Assembly: GCF_009801115.1 (NCBI RefSeq)
Contig: NZ_VTOL01000011.1
Coordinates: 1-64,000 of the forward strand
Direction: 5' to 3'
From: Dyadobacter sp. 3J3
Lineage (GTDB): Bacteria > Bacteroidota > Bacteroidia > Cytophagales > Spirosomataceae
DNA: 64,000 bases
In this document: positions 27,414-36,131 of the stretch, piece after piece
Layout: each line of letters opens with the position of its first letter
Numbering within the stretch: position 1 is the stretch's first letter
Notes under the pieces: generated by a model
Databases searched by the model: none
Told to the model about the DNA's origin: nothing
The model's input: the letters and a program-made list of their open reading frames with translations, nothing else
Position numbers and translations under genes: made by a program

Positions 27414-27878
27414 TCAACTATCGCCAACTTTGCGGCTAGCCAGCTTGAAATCCGTACTAATTTCCCTGGTAGAAGAAGAAAGAATAACCGGGTCGGTCAG
27501 AAGTTTTTTCACTTCCTGGTGAATATCCTGCCAGCACGAAACTTTTTTGATATATCTTCCCAGATTTTGTCTGCAATTAATTCCCTGTTTTAGAAGCCAG
27601 TCATTGGTTTCATAGGAAAAAACAAGAATCGGTAATTCAGGTTTATTACGGATCACATATTGAATAAATGAAATTACGTCATCCTCTTGTTTATTTACTG
27701 AAACAATGAATAAATCATAGCCGTCTTTTTGTTCACTAGCCATGAAAAGCGACTTTTGGAAGACTTTACTAATGCTTTCAGCGGTCTCAATAGTGATGTG
27801 TTTGTTTTCTTTTTCTAACCGGTGTGCTATTCCAATCTTAAAAATGGAATCACTTTCAAAAATCAAAAGATTGTACAT
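27414..27878 (-). CDS. Receiver-like protein lacking the phospho-acceptor Asp
   Basis: A 154-residue protein with the fold pattern of a response-regulator receiver domain of NarL type (about 1-120), with no output domain. Where the phospho-acceptor should sit, DLFIVSVN has Ser60 in place of Asp. The acidic pocket is only partly kept (Glu8, Asp10), and Lys is present in GRYIKK. The C-terminal 30 residues are polar. It may act as a phosphorylation-independent binding partner. Single gene, convergent with the Rrf2 gene. It could also be a decaying regulator that has lost its HTH. Confidence 0.6.
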   Translation of the reverse strand: MYNLLIFESDSIFKIGIAHRLEKENKHITIETAESISKVFQKSLFMASEQKDGYDLFIVSVNKQEDDVISFIQYVIRNKPELPILVFSYETNDWLLKQGINCRQNLGRYIKKVSCWQDIHQEVKKLLTDPVILSSSTREISTDFKLASRKVGDS

Positions 27879-28024
27879 AACAAGCTTATGTTTGAGGGGT
27901 TTTTACAGGGTTTTCGCTTGTAACAAATATAAGGTTGCAAAAGTTAATTATGCCTATAAAGACTAAAATTAATTCTATGTTTTTAAATAAAAATCGGCTT
28001 TTTTAGACGATAGGGCGCCTTCTC

Positions 28025-28195
28025 ATGAAAATTTATTCTACTTTATCATTGATCAGTTTTGCTTTGTGCCTTTATGTCAAAGCAAAGATGTTAAGCCATC
28101 ATCGATCAAAATGGAAGCGATTTCGCCACTTACCGATTCTAGTTTTGACTTTCAGTATCTGGACCTGGTTTGTGTGGGTGAGTAACCTTAATTGA
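28025..28195 (+). CDS. Small hydrophobic protein (56 aa)
   Basis: Open frame starting MKIYSTLSLISFALCLYVKA and ending VLTFSIWTWFVWVSNLN. Two hydrophobic stretches flank a basic middle (HHRSKWKRFRH), like a two-segment membrane miniprotein. No homologue is recognised. Its stop abuts the end of the convergent gene at 28196. Confidence 0.4.
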   Translation: MKIYSTLSLISFALCLYVKAKMLSHHRSKWKRFRHLPILVLTFSIWTWFVWVSNLN

Positions 28196-28390
28196 TCAAT
28201 AATTCTTTTGTTTCTTTTTACCCCAATTTTTTTTCATCCCGGAGTAGGCTTTTTTGCTTACCGTTTTCTTTGTTTTAGGTTTTGAAATTCCCTTTTTCTT
28301 CCGCGCGTTGATGTTATTGACAAGTGAATTTTTTACACCCAGTTTATTCCTTTTGGTGTTTCTACCCTTTTCTTTTGAAATCTTTTTCAT
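28196..28390 (-). CDS. Small lysine-rich protein (64 aa)
   Basis: Very basic protein of 64 residues from the ATG at 28390 (MKKISKEKGRNTKRN), with a C-terminal pattern ARKKKGISKPKTKKTVSKKA that recalls small conserved Bacteroidota proteins of unknown function. About 40% Lys/Arg suggests nucleic-acid binding. The longer frame to 28450 has no support. Confidence 0.6.
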   Translation of the reverse strand: MKKISKEKGRNTKRNKLGVKNSLVNNINARKKKGISKPKTKKTVSKKAYSGMKKNWGKKKQKNY

Positions 28391-28526
28391 GGTAATGAAA
28401 TTTGGTTTTGTACCACAGTCAATTTTCATGCCTGAAAAAAACTTATACAAGGTGTGTAAGGCCTAAATCATATTTTTGTGAAATAGGGAAGCGAAATTCA
28501 TTTTCTGATAAATGTATTTCGAGCCG

Positions 28527-28558
28527 CCCGTCCGACGGCTTTTTCCGCCGTCGACGGG
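28527..28558. repeat. GC-rich hairpin in AT-rich intergenic DNA
   Basis: CCCGTCCGACGGC pairs with GCCGTCGACGGG with one bulged base, giving a 12-bp stem around a short T-rich loop. It lacks a T run, so it may be a short palindromic repeat or part of a leader rather than a terminator. Confidence 0.5.
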
Positions 28559-28657
28559 TATTAAAAAGCGATGATTACAACCAAAATATAAATAACTAAA
28601 ATACCAAACCATGAAAATAGACTGACTTGACTATTTGGCTTTAACGGCAACAGATTT

Positions 28658-29743
28658 TTATAGCCATTGAATAAACCATTCAGAAGCCAGTTTTAAATGC
28701 TGAGGAAGAAAACGGTGCGGCTCATCAGGAGACACGTTGATTTTTAATTTTTCAGTTGCATTTTTTAATTGATAAGAATCCCGTGCAGATTTGAAAGCAA
28801 TTTCAGCACCTGGCAAAGGACAATTCTGATCTTCTGCATTACTTAACAAAAGCAGTGGCCGTGGTGCAAAAAGACGGATCATGGAAGGGCAATCAAATTC
28901 ATCCAGAATGCCTGGCAGTATTTTATGCCAGAGTTCTGCCACATTTTTAGCATTCACAACCGTATCTCCGAGATCTTTTGCTGCTTTTTCATGCGCAGCC
29001 CAAATGGTTCCGGCGCGTCCCTGCCAGCGATTATTTTCCAACGACCATTTGAAACTTTGTGCGGCAATTATAGGCACGGCTACTTTTATTCTCTTATCAA
29101 CAGAAGCAGCCATCCAGGTCTGGATACCGCCCATGGAAATTCCTGTCATTCCAATTCTTGTGGAGTCAACGTCACTTCTGGTGATCAGATAATCTGTGAG
29201 TTTCCAGAGATCATAAACGGTATCATAGAAAAATGGATAAGTCTGCTTTTTTGGATCATTATTTTCCCAGGCTGCCATAATAGCATCCGTATAACGCTGG
29301 TTATTTTTGTTATTAATTCCTGCTCTTTCGCCATGAAAACGGGCGTCAATAGCCATTGCCATAAAACCCAGTTTTGAGAAGTGGTATAATAAATCTTTTA
29401 TATCCTTATCATCCTTACTTCCGCCAGTACCATGCAGGATGATAATAACGGGCAGTTTTTTGAGCTTAGAAGAAACAGGTTTATTAATCAGAAATGGCAC
29501 TTTTTCTGTTTTCTCAGAATAGAAGTATCCGTTTTCTATCAATACAGAATCAGTAATTGAAGTGACTGAATAATGGCTAATTGTTGTGGCTGGCCTTGCC
29601 AACAAAGTCCTGAAATCCAGCTCGACTTTACATTCCGGAACATATACCGGCGCCTGCCCGTATAAAAGGTTTAACTGAAATACCAGAAGCAGGCTTATAA
29701 ACAAAAGAACCTGTTTCGTATGAAAGCCGGATTTTACAAACAT
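28658..29743 (-). CDS. Secreted alpha/beta hydrolase (acetyl-xylan-esterase/dienelactone-hydrolase-like)
   Basis: Secreted hydrolase of 361 residues with an N-terminal signal (hydrophobic about 10-28, ending LLYGQ). The alpha/beta hydrolase core begins at about 95 (LPVIIILHGTGGSKDD). The nucleophile elbow is GISMGG (Ser at about 204), the acid lies in LLLSNAEDQNCP and the His in DEPHRFLP. The family includes acetyl-xylan esterases and peptidases, so the substrate cannot be fixed. Monocistronic, with an inverted repeat in its upstream region. Confidence 0.85.
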   Translation of the reverse strand: MFVKSGFHTKQVLLFISLLLVFQLNLLYGQAPVYVPECKVELDFRTLLARPATTISHYSVTSITDSVLIENGYFYSEKTEKVPFLINKPVSSKLKKLPVIIILHGTGGSKDDKDIKDLLYHFSKLGFMAMAIDARFHGERAGINNKNNQRYTDAIMAAWENNDPKKQTYPFFYDTVYDLWKLTDYLITRSDVDSTRIGMTGISMGGIQTWMAASVDKRIKVAVPIIAAQSFKWSLENNRWQGRAGTIWAAHEKAAKDLGDTVVNAKNVAELWHKILPGILDEFDCPSMIRLFAPRPLLLLSNAEDQNCPLPGAEIAFKSARDSYQLKNATEKLKINVSPDEPHRFLPQHLKLASEWFIQWL

Positions 29744-30599
29744 GATTTTTAGCCAATTTTTGTAGCACTCGCATATAGAGTACCGGAGGTAAGTATAATC
29801 TAATTTGGAATAAATATTACGTAGAAGTATATCTACGAAATCTTAAATTTAATGCTACAAACAATTTTCTGGACTGATATTACATTTGGCAATAGGATGA
29901 ATCAAAAACATTTTAGAATGAGCTTTGAATTTTTCCACGTATTACACACACACTTGTTCAATTATCATTAAATATGCCACCCTCTTCACATTTCAAACAT
30001 ACACTATTACGTAGTTAATAAAGGTATTACTTTCTGCTTTGTTATCAGTTTTTGACCTGGCAGATTTTTTTAATCATTATCTCATGTTTATTATAAACGG
30101 TTAAGGAAACATTTTTAAAATAGTAAACAGCTGTATTACAACATTTTTCTGAAATTAGGGACCCGAATCTTATAAATGCCCTCCTGACTTAGGAGGGCAT
30201 AATCTGAAATAAGAAGGGTAAACAGTTATTTTAAAAACCTTACCATACGCTGACAAATCTTTTAATTATAAAGCGTAGTCACATTTTTTGCTGTGCGTTG
30301 CAAGTCAGTTTTTGTCAAGAAATAGCGTTGGCGGCTACATATTTTTATTGAGAGGGATATTAGATATGTGCATAGAGCCATGAAGCTGCGGAAACAGGTA
30401 CTTTATATTGTGTTTCAAAAGTAAGCTGGAAAAACAAATTATACCGTAGCAATACTTTGATTTTTTTGTAGTAAAAATTTTGTAATTGCTTAAACTGTTA
30501 AGTTAAAAAGAATAGCGCTCTAAAACAACGGATGATCCGGTAAATAAAAATGCCCTCGGTTTTTTATGAGGCACTTAAATGTATTTAAGTTTGAGGATT
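29744..30599. other. Long gene-free region with several hairpins
   Basis: About 850 bp without a recognisable gene. It holds a palindrome CGTAGA-N6-TCTACG at 29820-29837, upstream of the secreted hydrolase gene and possibly an operator. A perfect 10-bp stem lies at 30176-30200 (ATGCCCTCCT with AGGAGGGCAT). A weaker related hairpin lies near 30549-30573 (TGCCCTC with GAGGCA). A transcribed non-coding RNA is possible but not shown. Confidence 0.4.
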
Positions 30600-30642
30600 A
30601 ACAAAACGAGCAGGATACCTCGGGTATCCTGCTCGTTTTGTT
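30600..30642. terminator. Perfect 20-bp hairpin, likely bidirectional terminator
   Basis: AACAAAACGAGCAGGATACC and its exact reverse complement are separated by three bases. It is followed on the + strand by ttaatttttt. It lies about 100 bp past the end of the leftward phosphatase gene. Confidence 0.75.
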
Positions 30643-30744
30643 AATTTTTTGGTAAATTCAAAAGATTAATATTGTCGGCTACTTTTTCAATGATATAAAA
30701 ATCTTTCCGGCAGCCTTTTCGATAATATGTATTTTGTTGATATT

Positions 30745-32583
30745 CTATTTCTTACCGTACAAATTAAAAAGCCTCAATATCTTTTCATAAATCTCTGTAT
30801 TTTCATATACCCCTCTAAAATCCATAGAATGCGGGCCATAGGCAAAAACCGGGACCATGACAGAAGTATGATCATTGGTGCTAAAATGTCCGTCCACATA
30901 TCCTTTTTTCAAATCGCCGTCGAGTAAAGTCATACCGCCCGTTTCGTGATCTGCTGTAACGATAACAAGGGTTTCACCGTTACTATCCGCAAAACGCATC
31001 GCTTCTCCGATCAATTGATCAAAATCCAGCATTTCGGTTACTACATATGGCACTTTATTGGCGTGTCCGCCGTAATCGATCTGGGCTCCTTCAGCCATAA
31101 TGAAAAATCCTTTTTTATTTTTTACAAGCGATTCCTGCGTTTTTTTAAAAGCCTCTGCCAGGAAATTACCACGCCCATTTAGTATTGAAACGGTTTTAGC
31201 GTCATTTAAAAGTACAAACGGAGTTTTTAACGTATTTAAATCCTGCCACTGATTTGAATATTGAATCCCTTTTAACTGGAGTGAATCGGAAATCTTTTCT
31301 TTATTGAAAAGTGCTGATCCGCCTCCGATCAAAATATCGACGGGTGATTTCAGGTAATCGTGAGCAATCAAAGCTTCCATGCTTCTGTCGGACCGATGTG
31401 CAAAAAAGGCAGCAGGAGTTGCATCAACAATATTCCCGGCAGATATCAGGCCTGTTTTGATACCAAGAGGTTTAATTTTGTCCGGTAAGTTAAGAAGCGG
31501 AATATTGTTTGTGTCTACCCCAATAGCTCTGTTTCTGGCTTTTTTTCCGGTAGCCATCGCCGTAGCTCCGGCGGCAGAATCAGTAATGTAACTATCTGCG
31601 GCATTGGTTTTGGAAAAGCCGATATTCAAAAACCTGGTAAGGTTTAGTTCCCCTCGATTGGCCGTTACGCCAGAATAAATCTGCGCCAATCCCATGCCGT
31701 CACCTATCAATAAAATTATATTTCTGACTTTTGATTCTTTGTCATTATTACGATACGTAGGCTGGTAAACTGGCTGAATGTTTTGGGCGGTATATTCTGC
31801 ATCGGGACGGTTTCTCAGATAAGGGCCCAGTTCTTCTACCTTATCAGTATTAAGATAATCAAGCCCCATGTTCATAAGCATTTTCCAGGCGTTGACATTA
31901 TCCGGAGTGGCCCAAAAACGCACTTTTTTACCTTTTTCATGTACCTTCTTGATTACAGCTTCAATGGCATTTTTATCACTTTTAACCAAAATTCCTTTTC
32001 CATTCCAGTGCGTATATTTTGTAAAATCCTGACTGATTAAACCTATTTTTTCAAGCTGTCCTTTGGTATACTGAATGTCCGGTCTGCCGTCGAAAAACAG
32101 GTAATCAGGGTATTGTTCAAATTCCTCAGGAGAAGGTACTTCACCGCTCAAAACAATTTTAACAGTTCCTTTTGGATAAAAAATATTGGTATGTGGTTTC
32201 AATTCTTTTATCAGGGCCGCGATGGTTTCCTTGCCTGGTGTTTTTAAATCGATTAGTAACTGCAAACTAAGATTCTTGTCAGGATATATACTTCCTTTAT
32301 TCTTTTCAATCTGATCAAGGATCGGTTTTAAATAGAGCGCGTTGAAAGTATTTTTCGAGGTAATATATTTTTGATCGTGCGCTACAAAAATACTGTCGTT
32401 TTTCAGGAAGATATCGGCCTCAATAGAACCGAATTGCTGATAGTAAGCACGCAGGAAAGGAATGTTCTGTGCGTAGTCGTTGTGTGAATGTGCCTGTGCA
32501 GCGGTGTATTTAACCGGACTTTGTGCATCAACCGTATTAACAAAAAGAAAAGCGGAAAGGAAAGCAGGGATGATAAACTTCAT
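30745..32583 (-). CDS. Two-domain secreted enzyme: GDPD/PI-PLC-like domain plus alkaline phosphatase
   Basis: Secreted protein of 612 residues. The ATG at 32583 (MKFIIPAFLSAFLFVNTVDAQ) starts a clear signal peptide; the longer frame uses a TTG. Residues about 25-265 resemble the glycerophosphodiester/PI phosphodiesterase TIM barrel (AHSHNDYAQNIPF, SIEADIFLKN, FVAHD). About 285-610 is an alkaline phosphatase with metal site LIGDGMGLAQ, nucleophile Ser in TDSAAGATAMATG, and VTADHETGGM near the end. The fusion could release a phosphomonoester from a diester and then free phosphate in the periplasm. It follows an ECF sigma gene on the same strand by 90 bp. Confidence 0.93.
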   Translation of the reverse strand: MKFIIPAFLSAFLFVNTVDAQSPVKYTAAQAHSHNDYAQNIPFLRAYYQQFGSIEADIFLKNDSIFVAHDQKYITSKNTFNALYLKPILDQIEKNKGSIYPDKNLSLQLLIDLKTPGKETIAALIKELKPHTNIFYPKGTVKIVLSGEVPSPEEFEQYPDYLFFDGRPDIQYTKGQLEKIGLISQDFTKYTHWNGKGILVKSDKNAIEAVIKKVHEKGKKVRFWATPDNVNAWKMLMNMGLDYLNTDKVEELGPYLRNRPDAEYTAQNIQPVYQPTYRNNDKESKVRNIILLIGDGMGLAQIYSGVTANRGELNLTRFLNIGFSKTNAADSYITDSAAGATAMATGKKARNRAIGVDTNNIPLLNLPDKIKPLGIKTGLISAGNIVDATPAAFFAHRSDRSMEALIAHDYLKSPVDILIGGGSALFNKEKISDSLQLKGIQYSNQWQDLNTLKTPFVLLNDAKTVSILNGRGNFLAEAFKKTQESLVKNKKGFFIMAEGAQIDYGGHANKVPYVVTEMLDFDQLIGEAMRFADSNGETLVIVTADHETGGMTLLDGDLKKGYVDGHFSTNDHTSVMVPVFAYGPHSMDFRGVYENTEIYEKILRLFNLYGKK

Positions 32584-32673
32584 AAATGGCAAGGACGTTC
32601 TGTATGAACGAAAATTAAATAAATATTAGTTTGGAATAAAAGTAGTGTGCGAAGTAAATTACCCTTATTGTAA

Positions 32674-33258
32674 TTATAAAAATAATTGAAAAAAAATAAT
32701 CAGGTAGGTTAAATGTTCCTTCAAATGTTGTCTCAAAATCCGGAGCGCCTTTGTAATATGTTGTTCGACAGTTTTTTCAGAAATAATTAATTCGGCGGCA
32801 ATTTCACGGTTGGACAGTCCCTGACGGCTTCTGATGAAGACTTCCCGGCATTTGGTAGGTAACATTTCCAGTGCCCGTTCATATTTATTTTGCAAATCAG
32901 CAGTAAGAATTGTCTGGTCTGTCAGGTCGGAAATGGCGGATGCCTGGATTTCCCATTGATTGTAATGGTGTTTTCGGGTAAATTCTTTTCTGTAAAAATT
33001 GATAACAGATTTTTTTGCTACTGCAAACAAAAATGGACGGCACGCCTGTATCTGATTTTTCTGACGCTGCTGCCAGATATTTACAAATAATTCCTGGACA
33101 ATTTCCTGTGCAGAAAACTGATCCCCAACTTTGGAAAAGACATAATTGAACAAAACTTTGAAATACCGTTCATAAAGCTCTTCAAACGCAAGTTCGTCGT
33201 CCTGACCAATCAGCTCGAGAATATTTTCATCAGAATAGGTAATGTACAGCTGGCTCAT
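32674..33258 (-). CDS. ECF-type sigma-70 factor
   Basis: RNA polymerase sigma factor of 194 residues from the ATG at 33258 (MSQLYITYSDENILEL). Region 2 (FEELYERYFKVLFNYV, then QEIVQELFVNIWQQR) and region 4 (LPTKCREVFIRSRQGLSNREIAAEL, quoted in part) are complete. Most Bacteroidota ECF genes are followed by a FecR-type anti-sigma and a SusC/SusD pair. Here neither is present, and the next gene on the strand is the phosphodiesterase/phosphatase. Control of the sigma must therefore act from elsewhere. Confidence 0.93.
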   Translation of the reverse strand: MSQLYITYSDENILELIGQDDELAFEELYERYFKVLFNYVFSKVGDQFSAQEIVQELFVNIWQQRQKNQIQACRPFLFAVAKKSVINFYRKEFTRKHHYNQWEIQASAISDLTDQTILTADLQNKYERALEMLPTKCREVFIRSRQGLSNREIAAELIISEKTVEQHITKALRILRQHLKEHLTYLIIFFQLFL

Positions 33259-33484
33259 AAGTTTCAACGCCTCAATCTTTTCAGATTAAAGTAAGAAATT
33301 TTTAACAAAAATCAGTCTAAATTTGCTCATTCCCTTTACTTGAAAGTTAAGTAATCCGGTTGTCTTTTATTTTTTGATAATAATAAGTTAATAAACTTTA
33401 AAATGTCGTAGAGTTTAGTACTAAGCTTGTGAGAATTTGTATTTTGCCCACCTAATCTGTCAGAAGTAATACGCTTAAATTTTT

Positions 33485-34195
33485 ATGTATAGGTACCCCG
33501 TCACTTCGCGCATTTTGCTTGCTATTGATTGTATCGTTTTCGGTTTTGACGGAAAAGATATAAAATTACTTCTTGTGAAACGAAATCTTGAACCGGAAAA
33601 GGGGAAATGGTCGCTGATGGGTGGATTTCTAAGAGAAGAAGAAGATCTGGAAGTAGGGGCGGCAAGAATTATATTTGATCTTACGGGATTGAACAATATA
33701 TATGTCGAACAGCTTGAAACATTTGGTAAAGTAAACCGTGATCCGGCGGAGAGAACTGTTTCAGTCGTTTTTTTTGCTTTAATACAAATTGAAGAGCATG
33801 ATTCCGAAGCCGTAAAAAATCATAATGCTTCATGGATAAGTCTTGATCAACGTCCAGGGCTAATTTTTGACCATGACGAAATGGTTAGCCAGGCTATTGA
33901 ACATCTACGTTATAAGGCTGCATTGCACCCGATCGGATTTGAACTCTTACCCGAACTTTTTACAATTCCTCAATTACAGAAATTGTACGAAGCCATTTAT
34001 AATACACCACTGGACAGACGAAATTTTAGTAGAAAATTGCTATCAACGGGCTTACTTATTGATACTGGGAGTAAAAACAACAATTCTGCTACAAAAAAGG
34101 CAACATTGTATAAACTGGATACGATCCGGTACAAGGAGAAATTTCATGCATTTTGGAATTTTATGCCGGATTCGATGAAGCCAGTTAAGCTATAA
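33485..34195 (+). CDS. araR: AraR, NUDIX-type arabinose regulator
   Basis: Regulator of 236 residues: N-terminal NUDIX fold (about 5-140) and C-terminal winged helix (about 155-235, with LDRRNFSRKLLSTG). The NUDIX box is degenerate: the REUxEE metal-binding segment reads RIIFDL, so hydrolase activity is not expected and the domain should serve as ligand sensor. This is the pattern of the NrtR/AraR group that controls arabinose genes in Bacteroidota. Position directly upstream of araBAD on the same strand, with a palindrome between, supports the assignment. L-arabinose or a pathway intermediate is the expected ligand. Confidence 0.88.
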   Translation: MYRYPVTSRILLAIDCIVFGFDGKDIKLLLVKRNLEPEKGKWSLMGGFLREEEDLEVGAARIIFDLTGLNNIYVEQLETFGKVNRDPAERTVSVVFFALIQIEEHDSEAVKNHNASWISLDQRPGLIFDHDEMVSQAIEHLRYKAALHPIGFELLPELFTIPQLQKLYEAIYNTPLDRRNFSRKLLSTGLLIDTGSKNNNSATKKATLYKLDTIRYKEKFHAFWNFMPDSMKPVKL

Positions 34196-34247
34196 CATTG
34201 CTTTAAAATCCTGATTAAACAATAATATTTTTTTCACTATTTCAATT

Positions 34248-34262
34248 GTGTCATATATACAC
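34248..34262. promoter_or_regulatory. Candidate AraR operator upstream of araB
   Basis: GTGTCATATATACAC is an imperfect palindrome (GTGT with ACAC as outer arms) in the 223-bp gap between araR and araB. Spacing to the araB start is about 160 bp. Assigned by symmetry and position only. Confidence 0.4.
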
Positions 34263-34418
34263 TAAAAATAAATTTTATTATATTTACAAGCTGATTAATC
34301 ACAATTGCAAAATGGATTATGATATTGTTGGTATGCGGACCCTGTATGATCGTCAGCTTTTGTAATCATTTATTTCCCGAATTTGTCCGGAATTTATAAG
34401 TATACGGTCTTATACCCT

Positions 34419-36089
34419 ATGAAAAACAAGTACGTAATAGGCATTGATTATGGTACCGATTCGGTTCGGGCGCTGATCGTAAATGCGAATACAGGAGAAA
34501 CAGCTGGGACTGCTGTGCATGAATATAAAAGATGGAAAGAAGGGAAATATTGTGATCCATCCATTTCGCGTTTCAGGCAACATCCATTGGATTATCTTGA
34601 AGGTCTGGAATCCTGCGTGACCGGCGCCTTAAAAAATGCGGGTGCTGATGTTCGTGAAAATATTACGGGAATTTCTATTGACACAACCGGGTCCACTCCT
34701 GTGGCTGTGGATAGAAACGGAACTCCGCTGGCACTTCTGCCCGAATTTGCGGACAATCCGAACGGAATGTTTATCCTTTGGAAAGATCATACCGCGAACG
34801 CAGAAGCAGAGGAGATAAATCAGCTTGCGCATCATTGGGATACAGATTATACAAAATACGTTGGCGGAATTTATTCATCCGAATGGTTCTGGGCAAAAAT
34901 ATTAAAAACGCTTCGGATTGATGAAAAGGTAAGGGAATCCGCATTTTCATGGGTAGAACATTGTGACTGGATTTCAGCGGAACTGACTGGTATTACCAAT
35001 CCATTGACCATGCTCAGATCTCGTTGTGCAGCAGGTCACAAAGCGTTATGGCATAATGAATTTGACGGGCTCCCTTCTGAGGAATTTTTTGTCGCGCTGG
35101 ATCCGCTTTTAGCCGGAATACGTGATCGTCTTTTTTCAAAAACAGACACTTCTGACAAACCTATGGGAACTATTTCGGCTCAATGGGCTGAGAAACTGGG
35201 TATCCCCTCAGATGTAATCATAGGAGTCGGGGCATTTGATTGTCACATGGGTGCTGTGGGAGCATTAATAGAGCCTTATGCGCTTTGCAAAGTGATCGGA
35301 ACATCAACCTGTGATATGCTGGTCGCTCCAAATGAAGAAATCGGCCATTTGTTGATACAGGGGATTTGCGGTCAGGTTGATGGCTCAATAGTGCCTGGTA
35401 TGTTGGGTATGGAAGCCGGTCAGTCGGGTTTTGGAGATATTTATGCATGGTTTGCCAAACTGATTGTTACACCGGTCTCTGAGATTTTGGGAGAAAATGC
35501 CGCCAAAGAACTTTCTGAAAAACTGCTGCCGCATTTATCGGCACAAGCCGCACTTTTGCCTGTCACTGAAAATGATGTTGTTGCCATAGATTGGCTCAAC
35601 GGGCGGCGCACTCCTGATGCAAATCACACTTTGAAAGGAGCCATTTTCGGGCTTAACCTTGCCAGTGACGGGGCGAGGATCTTTAAAGCACTTGTTGAAT
35701 CAACAGCGTTTGGTTCCAAGAGTATAGCCGATCGTTTTATCAGAGAAGGAGTACCGATCCGAGAAGTTATCGCTATTGGCGGCGTGGCAAAAAAATCAGG
35801 TTTTGTGATGCAAACGCTTGCTGATGTCATGAATATGCCTATTAAAGTTGCATCGTCGGATCAGGCCTGCGCGCTTGGAGCGGCAATGTTCGCTGCGGTC
35901 GCATCCGGAATTCATCAAACACTTCCAGAGGCTCAGCAGGCTATGAACTCAGGATTTGATAAAGAATATCATCCAAGGCCTGAAATGGTGCAGATTTATG
36001 AAAAACTGTACCAACGCTATCTAAAAGCAGGGGAATTCGTAGAATTTGGTACAAGGGAGAATAAGTTTGAAGATTTGAAAGTAGTTTAA
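34419..36089 (+). CDS. araB: Ribulokinase AraB
   Basis: Kinase of 556 residues that phosphorylates L-ribulose to L-ribulose 5-phosphate. The ATG at 34419 (MKNKYVIGIDYGTDSVRAL) opens directly on the FGGY-family phosphate-1 motif; a TTG-started extension to 34383 is unlikely. Also visible are ISIDTTGSTPV, GVGAFDCHMGAVGA, the C-terminal ATP site AIGGVAKKSGFVMQ and DQACALGAAMFAAVASG. The length suits AraB of this type. First gene of araB-araA-araD. Confidence 0.96.
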   Translation: MKNKYVIGIDYGTDSVRALIVNANTGETAGTAVHEYKRWKEGKYCDPSISRFRQHPLDYLEGLESCVTGALKNAGADVRENITGISIDTTGSTPVAVDRNGTPLALLPEFADNPNGMFILWKDHTANAEAEEINQLAHHWDTDYTKYVGGIYSSEWFWAKILKTLRIDEKVRESAFSWVEHCDWISAELTGITNPLTMLRSRCAAGHKALWHNEFDGLPSEEFFVALDPLLAGIRDRLFSKTDTSDKPMGTISAQWAEKLGIPSDVIIGVGAFDCHMGAVGALIEPYALCKVIGTSTCDMLVAPNEEIGHLLIQGICGQVDGSIVPGMLGMEAGQSGFGDIYAWFAKLIVTPVSEILGENAAKELSEKLLPHLSAQAALLPVTENDVVAIDWLNGRRTPDANHTLKGAIFGLNLASDGARIFKALVESTAFGSKSIADRFIREGVPIREVIAIGGVAKKSGFVMQTLADVMNMPIKVASSDQACALGAAMFAAVASGIHQTLPEAQQAMNSGFDKEYHPRPEMVQIYEKLYQRYLKAGEFVEFGTRENKFEDLKVV

Positions 36090-36131
36090 TACAGCAATAA
36101 TTATCCAAAATATTTTAGACAGTCAGCCACA

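Noticed and set aside
30176..30200. CRISPR-like or repeat-array signal from the hairpins in 30.1-30.6 kb
   Set aside because: The hairpins differ in sequence and are not evenly spaced; no array is present anywhere in the window.
33485..34195. Active NUDIX hydrolase
   Set aside because: The catalytic REUxEE segment reads RIIFDL, and the protein has a winged helix and sits before araBAD, so it is a regulator.
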